From assembly GCF_009828585.1 (NCBI RefSeq), contig NZ_WSRZ01000011.1, positions 1 through 64,000 on the forward strand: a stretch of DNA of 64,000 nt, written 5' to 3'. Source of the DNA: Shewanella litoralis (GTDB lineage: Bacteria > Pseudomonadota > Gammaproteobacteria > Enterobacterales > Shewanellaceae). This document shows, piece after piece, positions 17,651 through 25,633 of this stretch. The position numbers and the translations under genes are program-made. Each line of letters starts with the position of its first letter. Positions within the stretch are counted from its first letter, which is position 1. The notes beneath the pieces were generated by a model. The model saw only the letters and a list, made by a program, of their open reading frames with translations, did not search any database and was not told where the DNA came from.

Positions 17651-19741
17651 ATGTTTAGAAAGGGAATGTCTTTACGGATACAGTTGTATTTGTTAATTGC
17701 GTGTTTGTCTTTATTCAGCTTTGGGGCGTCGCTGTATAATAATGTGTCAAATATGCGCGACTATTTAAATGAGCAATTAGCGTCGCATGCGCAAGGTGCT
17801 GCCCACAGTTTGGGGTTGTCTATTTCGCCTTATATGGATGAAGAAGGTTTAGTGATTGCCGAAACCATGACCAACGCTATTTTTGATTCGGGCTATTACC
17901 AGCATATTACGTTTACTGATTTAGATGGCAAACTGATATTTGAGCGCATTAATCCACAAGGTAACTTTGCTGTACCGCAATGGTTTATTGATTGGTTTAC
18001 TTTACACCCACCTGTTATGACCAGTGAAGTAAGCGATGGCTGGCGTATTGCGGGGCAACTTGAGGTGCAGTCGCATGCGGGTACCTCTTATAAAAGTTTG
18101 TGGGACCATGCAGTGAGCAGTTTAACTGCAACACTATTACAGTTGTTTGTGGCGATGATTTGCGCTTATTTAATTTTAAAGGCGGTGTTAACGCCACTGC
18201 GCAGCATTGAAAAACAAGCTGAGTCGGTGATTCAAAAGCGCTTTAGCCTTAATTCAATAAACCCGTTTACTTCAGAGTTACGTACTGTGGTAAATGCGAT
18301 TAATCGTATGGTTGAAAACATTCAACGTTCGTTTAACGAACAAACAAAATTAGCAGAGGCGTTGTCGCAAGAGGTGTACATTGACCCTCACACTGGTCTG
18401 CCTAATCGCCGTGCGTTGTTAAAACGTTTTGAGTCGATTCAGGCTGAGTATGATACTCACGGTAATCGATTTTATTTAGGCTTAGTGTCGATGACGTCGT
18501 TAAAACACATTAACGATATTGAAGGTTATGGCAGTGGTGATGATTATATTTTGTCGGGTGCGCAGTTGTTTAGTCAACAAATGAGCCACATGCAAGATGC
18601 CACGTTATATCGTATTTCGGGTTCTGAGTTTGCCTTTTTAAGTTTACTGACTGAAGACGCAGCAAAACAAATTGACCAGCAAATTGCCGCCAGTATTTTG
18701 ATTGAAAGCTCGTCGCGCTTTAATCATGGTTTTGCTAAGCATTCGCTGACCCGTGTTAATCATCAAGAAGACTTTGCCGAAGTGGTTAAACGCCTGGACC
18801 ATCAGCTGGTGCATAATCAATATGCTGACAATGACAAAGGCCTGGTGTCGGCTCAGGCAATGCAAAAAAACCATTCGCGCGAAGAATGGGTGGGCATATT
18901 AACCCAGTTTACTGAATACTTTAAAAATGAGATTAGCCATTGTCATCCTAATGACTTTGCCATTAAGTGTATTCCGTTAGATAAAATATTTGATTTAATG
19001 CTGCAACCGGTAGTGGATGATAAGCAGTCGATACTTTACGTTGAGTCTTTTGTGCGCTTTAAAGTTGAGGGCGAAGTGTTATCGACCTTAGACGTGTTTG
19101 CTATGGCGGAGCGTTTAGGGGTGTTACAAGAGCTTGAGCAGGCGGTTGTGTGTTTCATTTTTTATAAGCTTACGCACATTGAGCATACCCGTGTGGCGAT
19201 TAATATTAGTAACCGCGCGATGCATAATCCGGTATTTACGGATTGGTTGTTCGATCTTTATCAAAAAATGCACAAATCGCTTCCACCACTTTTGTATGAA
19301 TTTAACGAGGCGGGTGCCATGCTTTCGCTTGAGTCTACGGAGAAATTTATCCGCCGGGCGAAACGATTAGATATTGGTATTGCGATTGAACGTTTTGGTT
19401 CTAGTTTGAGCTCATTTTGTTATATCAGAAACTTAAACATTGATTTTATTAAGATTGATCCTAGCTATGTGCGTGATATTGCTGAGGCTGACACACGCTT
19501 TTTTGTGCAAACAGTGACGCAAATATGCCATGGGATTGGTATTAAAATCATTGCGCCACAGGTGGAATCGGCAATGATAGGTGAACACTTTTCACTCATG
19601 AATATCGATGGTTTGCAAGGTAATGGATTGTATGCCGTACGGAATTTCAGTACAATCATACCTGCTAATGCAACCAACACATGGATCAGTGCATTGCAGC
19701 TGAACGACTTTAGTCACTCAACAAATAACGAGGCATCATGA
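17651..19741 (+). CDS. lapD: LapD-type c-di-GMP receptor (degenerate GGDEF-EAL)
   Basis: An inner-membrane receptor that, when c-di-GMP binds its EAL-like domain, sequesters LapG through its periplasmic domain and so keeps the adhesin on the cell. Layout of 696 residues: TM1 (~10-28); a periplasmic LapD_MoxY_N domain with the characteristic WFIDWF and SDGWRIAGQLEVQSHAGTSY; TM2 (~156-178); HAMP (~178-232); GGDEF-like (~240-400) with SGSEF at 323-327 in place of GGDEF; EAL-like (~430-680) with VES at 464-466 in place of EAL. Both active sites are thus degenerate, as in Pseudomonas LapD, which supports a receptor rather than an enzyme. The stop overlaps the next gene's start. Confidence 0.93.
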   Translation: MFRKGMSLRIQLYLLIACLSLFSFGASLYNNVSNMRDYLNEQLASHAQGAAHSLGLSISPYMDEEGLVIAETMTNAIFDSGYYQHITFTDLDGKLIFERINPQGNFAVPQWFIDWFTLHPPVMTSEVSDGWRIAGQLEVQSHAGTSYKSLWDHAVSSLTATLLQLFVAMICAYLILKAVLTPLRSIEKQAESVIQKRFSLNSINPFTSELRTVVNAINRMVENIQRSFNEQTKLAEALSQEVYIDPHTGLPNRRALLKRFESIQAEYDTHGNRFYLGLVSMTSLKHINDIEGYGSGDDYILSGAQLFSQQMSHMQDATLYRISGSEFAFLSLLTEDAAKQIDQQIAASILIESSSRFNHGFAKHSLTRVNHQEDFAEVVKRLDHQLVHNQYADNDKGLVSAQAMQKNHSREEWVGILTQFTEYFKNEISHCHPNDFAIKCIPLDKIFDLMLQPVVDDKQSILYVESFVRFKVEGEVLSTLDVFAMAERLGVLQELEQAVVCFIFYKLTHIEHTRVAINISNRAMHNPVFTDWLFDLYQKMHKSLPPLLYEFNEAGAMLSLESTEKFIRRAKRLDIGIAIERFGSSLSSFCYIRNLNIDFIKIDPSYVRDIAEADTRFFVQTVTQICHGIGIKIIAPQVESAMIGEHFSLMNIDGLQGNGLYAVRNFSTIIPANATNTWISALQLNDFSHSTNNEAS

Positions 19742-20241
19742 TGCGTAAAAACAAACTCACTTTATTACTAGTTTCAGCGCTGTTGACAACTGGGATGTCT
19801 GCCGGTGTTTCAGCTGCCAGCCTAGATGATTTCAACGCAGGTTTAGAAGCCGCAGTCGCCGCTGGCACTGTTGGTGATTACACCGAACAAATGCTTGCAG
19901 GCGCAACCGCTGAAGAAGCAGAAGCTATTTTAGCTGCCGCACTTCAAGCTGCTGGCGCTGATGAAGCTGCACAAACCAAAATTCTTGCTGCTGCAGCCAC
20001 TGCTGGTGTGTCACAAGACAAGATTGCGGCTGTAGCTGCTGTAAACGGCGTATCTGCTAACGTAGTCACTGCTGCTACCAACTCAGCAACTGCTGCGGGT
20101 TCTAACAACGCTGCTAACTCTAACAACCCTGTTGCAATTGCAGCGGCTAACAGACCAAACCCTGGCCGTGGCAACGGTAACACTGGTGGTAATAACGGCG
20201 GCGGCGGTGGCGGCGGCGGAGCTGGTGCTTCTGGCAACTAA
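19738..20241 (+). CDS. Secreted Ala-rich protein with Gly-rich tail, coupled to lapD
   Basis: I do not recognise a family. Residues 1-26 form a Sec signal peptide (Lys/Arg, a hydrophobic LLLVSALL stretch, cleavage around SA-A). The mature part is an Ala-dominated, probably helical segment (~30-120), followed by an Asn/Ala linker, a PNPGRGNGN segment and a glycine run ending GAGASGN. Cysteine is absent. The ATG at 19738 overlaps the lapD stop; the adjacent ATG at 19741 has better spacing to GAGG and may be the true start. A terminator follows at once, so it is the third gene of a lapG-lapD operon. A surface or matrix role is only an inference from that context. Confidence 0.8.
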   Translation: MMRKNKLTLLLVSALLTTGMSAGVSAASLDDFNAGLEAAVAAGTVGDYTEQMLAGATAEEAEAILAAALQAAGADEAAQTKILAAAATAGVSQDKIAAVAAVNGVSANVVTAATNSATAAGSNNAANSNNPVAIAAANRPNPGRGNGNTGGNNGGGGGGGGAGASGN

Positions 20242-20285
20242 TTAGCTCGCTAATTAGCAAACTACCCCGACATTACTGTCATATT

Positions 20286-20312
20286 AAAGCCCATTAATTT
20301 GGGCTTTTTTGT
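20286..20312 (+). terminator. Rho-independent terminator of the lapG-lapD operon
   Basis: AAAGCCCA, loop TTAA, TTTGGGCTTTTTTG: a 7-8 bp stem followed by six T residues, 45 bp after the stop of the Ala/Gly-rich gene. Confidence 0.9.
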
Positions 20313-20324
20313 GGGTTAAAAAAA

Positions 20325-21488
20325 GAATAGAGACTAGGAACTCGCAAGCTCGCCTAAGAGCGGACTACGTCCTTCTAGGTTCTAGGCAAAGTTGACGCTC
20401 CACAATTGTTTCTTTATCTCATTTACTCGTCATCCCTGAGAGCTCGTATCAGGGATCCAGGTGTTGCCTCTCCCGCCCGTCATCCCTGAGATCTGTTATC
20501 AGGGATCCAGGTGTTTCTTTTGACCTTGCTTGGGCATTAAAAGCAAAAGCCAACACCTGGATTCCGGCTCAACAGCATTGCCGGAACGACGTGGTAGTGG
20601 ACAGTGTCTGCTACTGCCCTATGCCGTCATCCCTGAGTGCTTGTATCAGGGATCCAGGTTTTACTCTAATGCTTTGCCCTCTTAGCCCGTCATCCCTGAG
20701 ATCTCTTATCACAGGGATCCAGGTGTTTCTCTAATGCTTTACCCTCTTAGCCCGTCATCTTTTGCTGTCATCCCTGAGTGCTCGTATCAGGGATCCAGGT
20801 GTTTCTTTTGACGTTGCTTAAAAACGTAAAGACAACACCTGGATTCCGGCTCAACAGCATTGCCGGAACGACGTGTTAGTTGGCGGTGTTTGTATACGAA
20901 TGAGCAAACAACGAAGTAGTGGACGTTGTTTGTATACGAATGAGCAAACAACGTGGTAGTGAACGGTGTCTGAATACGAATGAGCAAACAACGAAGTTGT
21001 GGCATGCAAGTGTTGGCCTACTCGTACATCATCTTTTGCCGTCATCCTCAAATGCTTTAATTGGGGATCCAGGTGTTGCTGTTGACCTTGCTTGGGCATT
21101 AAAGCAAAAAGCCAACACCTGGATTCCGGCTCAAAAGCATTGCCGGAACGACGTGGTAGTGAGCGGTGTTTGAATACCAATGAGCAAACAACGAAGTAGT
21201 GAACGGTGTCTGAATACGAATGAGCAAACGACGTGGTAGTGAACCGTGTTTGCTAGTGCCCTATGCCGTCATCCCTGAGTGCTCGTATCAGGGATCCAGG
21301 TGTTTCTTGTCTCTCATGTCTTGTGACTTTGACTGTCGTTTTCAAACGTAAAGCCAACACCTGGATTCCGGCTAAAAAGCATTGCCGGAACGACGTGGTA
21401 GTGAACCGTGTTTGCTACTGCCCTATGCCGTCATCCCTGAGTGCTCGTATCAGGGATCCAGGTGTTGCTGTTGACCTTGCTTGGGCAT
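20325..21488. repeat. Array of palindromic repeats, part 1
   Basis: It starts with a 45-bp element (20334-20378). Then two stem variants alternate. Form B (CGTCATCCCTGA ... TCAGGGATCCAGGTGTT) occurs near 20428, 20478, 20625, 20688, 20766, 21040, 21267 and 21428. Form A, opposite in orientation (AACACCTGGATTCCGGC ... GCCGGAACGACG), occurs near 20552, 20834, 21113 and 21356. Between them lie ~40-bp tandem units with a GTTTG-N12-CAAAC hairpin (20880-21000, 21160-21240) and a TTGACCTTGCTTGGGCATT spacer. Open frames here are by-products of the repeats; I see no gene. Confidence 0.93.
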
Positions 21489-21770
21489 CTAAATTTCAAG
21501 ATCTTCCCAGCGTGGATTAAACTTCTCAATTAATTTAATCTTCCATTCACGCTTCCAGTTTTTAAGCTGTTTCTCTCTGGTAATAGCATTATAGATGTCA
21601 TCAAACACTTCGTAATAAACTAACATTTTAATTGAATGTTCTTTGGTAAAGCCATCAGCCAAGCCATTTTTATGTTCCCAATTTCGTCTGATTAAATCAG
21701 AAGTCACTCCAATATAGAGTGTGCCATTGGGCCGATTAGCCATGATGTAAATATATGATTGCTTATCCAT
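21489..21770 (-). CDS. Small GIY-YIG nuclease superfamily protein
   Basis: A single-domain protein of 93 residues. The GIY-YIG signature appears as YIYIMANRPNGTLYIGVTSDL (residues 6-26 region), the conserved Arg in LIRRNWEHK, and the late residues VYYEVFDDIYNAITREKQLKNWKR contain the conserved Glu. It belongs to the stand-alone UvrC/YhbQ-like GIY-YIG proteins, whose cellular role is mostly unknown. It lies entirely within the repeat array: the left flank ends inside the TTGACCTTGCTTGGGCAT spacer, and the right flank resumes with a spacer-like GAATGCAAAAGC before an A-form repeat. It therefore seems inserted in, or carried by, a repeat unit. Confidence 0.88.
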   Translation of the reverse strand: MDKQSYIYIMANRPNGTLYIGVTSDLIRRNWEHKNGLADGFTKEHSIKMLVYYEVFDDIYNAITREKQLKNWKREWKIKLIEKFNPRWEDLEI

Positions 21771-23170
21771 AATTACTTAGCTCAATTAACGTAATCTCAA
21801 AATATAGCAGTTAAATGCAAGCTTCGTCGGTCCGAACAAAGCTCAGAATCCTGTTATTGAATGCAAAAGCTGAAATCAACACCTGGATTCCGGCTCAAAA
21901 GCATTGCCGGAACGACGGAATAATGGGCGTTGCTTGAATACTAATGAGCAAACAACGAAGTAGTGGGCGTTGCAGTAATCTTTATGCCGTCATCCCTGAG
22001 TGCTCGTATCAGGGATCCAGGTGTTTCTTTATAATCAGGTTCTAGATTCTAGGTACTAGGTAAAGCTATCATCGCCCCACCCGCCCGTCATCTTTATGCC
22101 GTCATCCCTGAGTGCTTGTATCAGGGATTCAGGTGTTTCTTGTCTCTCATGTCTTGTGACTTTGACTGTCGTTTTCAAACGTAAAGCCAACACCTGGATT
22201 CCGGCTTAAAAGCATTGCCGGAACGACGTAGTAGTGGGTGTTGTTTGTATACGAATGAGCAAACAACGAAGTAGTGGGCGTTGCAGTAATCTTTATGCCG
22301 TCATCCCTGAGATCTGTTATCAGGGATCCAGGTGTTTCTGTTGACCTTGCTTGGGCATTAAAAGCAAAAGCCAACACCTGGATTCCGGCTCAAAAGCATT
22401 GCCGGAACGACGTGTTAGTGGACGTTGCTTGAATACTAATGAGCAAACAACGAAGTAGTGAACGTTGCAGTAATCTTTATGCCGTCATCCCTGAGTGCTT
22501 GTATCAGGGATCCAGGTGTTGCCTCACCCGCCCGTCATCCCTGAGTGCTCGTATCAGGGATCCAGGTGTTTCAGTTGACCTTGCTTGGACATTAAAAGCA
22601 AAAACCAACACCTGGATTCCGGCTCAAAAGCATTGCCGGAACGACGTGGTAGTTGGCGGTATTTGAATATTAATGAGCAAACAACGAAGTAGTGGCATGC
22701 AAGTGTTGGCCTACTCGTACATCATCTTTTGCCGTCATCCTCAAATGCTTTAATTGGGGATCCAGGTGTTTCTTTAAAATCAGGTTTTAGGTACTAGGTA
22801 CTGGGTTCTAGGCAAAGCTATAGCCTCACCCGCCCGTCATCTTTTTGCCGTCATCCCTGAGTGCTCGTATCAGGGATCCAGGTGTTTCTTTAAAATCAGG
22901 TTCTAGATTCTAGGTACTAGGTAAAGCTATCATCGCCCCGCCCGTCATCATTTGCCGTCATCCCTGAGTGCTTGTATCAGGGATCCAGGTGTAGCTTAGA
23001 TTCTAAAAGGACGAAGTCCGCTCTCTGGCGAGCTTGCGAGTTCCTAGAATCTAGGGCCTAGGGCCTAGGGCCTAGGGCCTAAAACCCCAAAACTAACACC
23101 TGGATTCCGGCTTAAAAGCATTGCCGGAACGACGGAATAGTGGGTTTCATTCTTAATACGAATTAACAAA
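21771..23170. repeat. Array of palindromic repeats, part 2
   Basis: The array continues with A-form copies near 21879, 22190, 22373, 22608 and 23095. B-form copies lie near 21986, 22098, 22297, 22482, 22533, 22849 and 22957, and a CTCAAATGC-stem variant is at about 22732. A 45-bp element lies at 23003-23047, and heptamers (TAGGGCC)n follow at 23050-23080. GTTTG/CAAAC units recur near 21930, 22250 and 22430. No coding region is supportable. Confidence 0.92.
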
Positions 23171-23188
23171 TGACGGGGGCAAGCCTAA

Positions 23189-24373
23189 CTACAGCAGTGC
23201 TTGTTCTATGTCTGCTATTAAGTCTTGTACGTTTTCTAAACCAACCGAGATACGCAGTAGGTTGTCGGTGATGCCTGCGGCTAAACGGGCTTCTGGGGTG
23301 TAGGGTGAGTGTGTCATGGATGCGGGGTGTTGTATGAGCGATTCGGCGTCGCCTAGGCTTACGGCGATAGTGAATAATTTGAGGCGATTGACGAAGTTGA
23401 TGGAGTCTTGCTTGTTGCCTGTTAATTCAAATGCGATAACGCCGCCGGCGCGTTTCATTTGGTTGCCGATAAAGCGGTGGCCTTGATGGTGTGTTAAGCC
23501 TGGATAAAACACCTGACTGAATTTAGGGTGTTTATCTAAATACTCCGCTAACACTTCTGCATTGTCGCAATGGCGGGTTAAGCGTACGTCTAAGGTTTTT
23601 AACCCGCGTAAGATTAACCATGCATCGTGTGGTGAAATCACTCCGCCAAAGTCTTTTAGTATTTCAAACTTTAATCGATGCATATGTTCTGCATTGCCGC
23701 ACACAATCCCTGCTATCACATCGCCGTGACCGTTTAAGTATTTGGTGGCGCTGTGGATCACCATGTCGATCCCAAGTGAAAGTGGTTGTTGCAACAATGG
23801 GGTCATAAAAGTGTTGTCGACGATTGACACGAGATTATGCGCTTTAGCGACGTTTGCCATGGCAGTAAGGTCGAACACTTGTAGATGTGGATTAACTGGG
23901 GTTTCGCAAAATAACACTTTGGTGTTTGGCTTAATGGCCGCCTCAACTGCTGGCATGTCGGTAAAGTCGACTAATGTACTCGTAATGCCTAAGCGCGTTA
24001 ACTGAGTGGTCATGAGCGCGAAGGTGCAACCGTAAACGGCTTTAGAGGCAACAAGATGATCGCCTGCGTGCAAATGGGTTAATAGTGCGCTTGATACGGC
24101 GGCCATGCCCGATGCGGTTGCGGCGGCGTCTTCTGCGCCTTCTAGCAATGCCATTTTGCGCTCTAATTCTGCGGTGGTTGGGTTACCTAAACGGGTATAG
24201 ATGTAACCTTGTTCATCACCCGCAAAACGGGCTCCGCCTTGTTCGGCGCTGTCAAATACAAAGGTGGCGGTTTGATATAAAGGTGTGGTGAGCGAGCCAA
24301 AGGCTTCGCGTTGATGTCCGCCATGAATGGCGAGTGTGGCTAAGTTCCATTTACCCTGATTATTATTTTGCAT
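23189..24373 (-). CDS. megL: Methionine gamma-lyase
   Basis: A PLP enzyme that breaks L-methionine into methanethiol, ammonia and 2-oxobutyrate. From the chosen start the key residues fall at the Pseudomonas putida positions: Tyr114 and Cys116 in VYGCTFA (Cys116 is diagnostic for this lyase within the Cys/Met family), Lys211 in HSATKYLNGHGD (Schiff base), and SLGDAESLIQHPASMTHS in the C-terminal domain. Length is 394. The frame extends to 24391, but GGGAG lies directly before the ATG at 24373. Cystathionine gamma-lyase is the main alternative and is less likely because of Cys116. It is transcribed like the ole genes but separated by ~200 bp. Confidence 0.9.
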   Translation of the reverse strand: MQNNNQGKWNLATLAIHGGHQREAFGSLTTPLYQTATFVFDSAEQGGARFAGDEQGYIYTRLGNPTTAELERKMALLEGAEDAAATASGMAAVSSALLTHLHAGDHLVASKAVYGCTFALMTTQLTRLGITSTLVDFTDMPAVEAAIKPNTKVLFCETPVNPHLQVFDLTAMANVAKAHNLVSIVDNTFMTPLLQQPLSLGIDMVIHSATKYLNGHGDVIAGIVCGNAEHMHRLKFEILKDFGGVISPHDAWLILRGLKTLDVRLTRHCDNAEVLAEYLDKHPKFSQVFYPGLTHHQGHRFIGNQMKRAGGVIAFELTGNKQDSINFVNRLKLFTIAVSLGDAESLIQHPASMTHSPYTPEARLAAGITDNLLRISVGLENVQDLIADIEQALL

Positions 24374-24574
24374 TGCTTCTCCCTGCGCCACCTTGTTATG
24401 AGTTTTACCCTCTTTGGGGTTATTGTTGTGGTGGTCGGAATTTAAGATACAGCGGAATAAAATATAACCAAGTAATTGCTGAAAAATAACCCTTAAAATA
24501 TTGTAAAAACAATTTTACAAACAGCTGTTTACATAAATCATCTATTTTAAATGTCAGGCTGGTAAACAAAGCCG

Positions 24575-25624
24575 TTATTTCGATAAGGATTGCTTCAGCT
24601 TTTGCATGCCTTGTTCAATGCTAACCAGTGGCTGGTAGCCTAAATCTTGCTTGGCAGCACTGATATTAAAGTAATGGCTGGTTGAGAGTTGCCGTGCGAC
24701 AAAGCGTGTCATGATGGGTTCTTGTGATTTATTCAGTAATCCATAGACGGTTTCAAGCACTACACCTGCGGCGTAGGCGATACCTGCTGGCACGCGCTTT
24801 GTAACGGGCGCTAAATCGGCACAGGCTAAAATTTGATTTAACATGGCGGCCATGGTGATGGGTTCGTCGTTACTTAAAAAGTACGCTTTACCGGCGCTGT
24901 TAGCACGATTAACTAAATCAACACCTGCCAAAATATGCGCATATGCGGCATTGTCGACATAAATGGTGTCGACCAGTTTATCTTGTTTACCCACCAATTT
25001 TAATCGCCCTGCTTTGGCTCGCTCAATGACTCGCGGCACTAAATGAGGATCGTTTGGCCCCCAAATAAGGTGTGGGCGTAGCGCTGTGGTTTTTAAACTG
25101 TTGCTGTTGGCGGCTAACACCATTTGTTCAGCGAGGGCTTTTGATTCGCCGTAGTAATTTAAATACTCACTGGCATAAGGGGCTGACTCATTAATGCCGT
25201 TTTCATCGACGCCGGCAAAGGTGACACTTGGGGTGCTGGTATACACAAGCGATTGAATATTAAGTGTCTTGCAAGCATTGATAATATTGGCTGCGCCATC
25301 AACATTGGGTGAGTAGTAGCTTTGTTTGCTGCCCCACACACCCGCTTTTGATGCCACATGAAACACCATGTCACAACCTTGCATAGCCTGTTTTACACTA
25401 GCAAAATCGCTGATGTCTCCGCGATGCATATCAACGCCGAGTTCTACAAGATTAGGATAAGCGCCACGGGCAAAGCCCACCACGTTAATGCCAGCGGCAA
25501 GTAAACGCTGACAAATCGCGAAGCCTAAAAAGCCGCCTGCGCCGGTAACAAACACTTTGCTTACTTTAGCGCTGAGTTGCGAAAGTGCGTGTTGCTCTTG
25601 TTGTGCTAAATCAGTCAATTGCAT
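24575..25624 (-). CDS. oleD: 2-alkyl-3-oxoalkanoate reductase OleD
   Basis: An NADPH-dependent extended SDR reducing the 2-alkyl-3-ketoacid made by OleA to the 2-alkyl-3-hydroxy acid in long-chain olefin synthesis. The nucleotide loop VTGAGGFLGFAI is at residues ~30-41, STPSVTFAG in mid-domain and the catalytic YGESKALAE (~157-165) follow. Length 349. AAGGG stands before the ATG. It lies 9 bp after oleC, last in the oleABCD order. Confidence 0.93.
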   Translation of the reverse strand: MQLTDLAQQEQHALSQLSAKVSKVFVTGAGGFLGFAICQRLLAAGINVVGFARGAYPNLVELGVDMHRGDISDFASVKQAMQGCDMVFHVASKAGVWGSKQSYYSPNVDGAANIINACKTLNIQSLVYTSTPSVTFAGVDENGINESAPYASEYLNYYGESKALAEQMVLAANSNSLKTTALRPHLIWGPNDPHLVPRVIERAKAGRLKLVGKQDKLVDTIYVDNAAYAHILAGVDLVNRANSAGKAYFLSNDEPITMAAMLNQILACADLAPVTKRVPAGIAYAAGVVLETVYGLLNKSQEPIMTRFVARQLSTSHYFNISAAKQDLGYQPLVSIEQGMQKLKQSLSK

Positions 25625-25633
25625 GCAGAACCC

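Noticed and set aside
19944-20237. 97-codon minus-strand Pro/Leu-rich frame
   Set aside because: Antisense to the Ala/Gly-rich secreted protein; its composition is the mirror of GC-rich Ala and Gly codons.
20787-21180. Overlapping 72- and 109-codon frames in the repeat array
   Set aside because: They are built entirely of the palindromic repeat units, have no ribosome site and recur as near-identical 'proteins' in every array; they reflect the repeats, not genes.
20325-23170. CRISPR array
   Set aside because: Repeats are palindromic, differ in orientation and are separated by spacers that are themselves repeated; no cas gene is present.
20325-23170. Integron/attC cassette array around the GIY-YIG gene
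   Set aside because: No integrase and no R/L-box attC pattern; the stem-loops have short stems and alternate in orientation, unlike attC sites.
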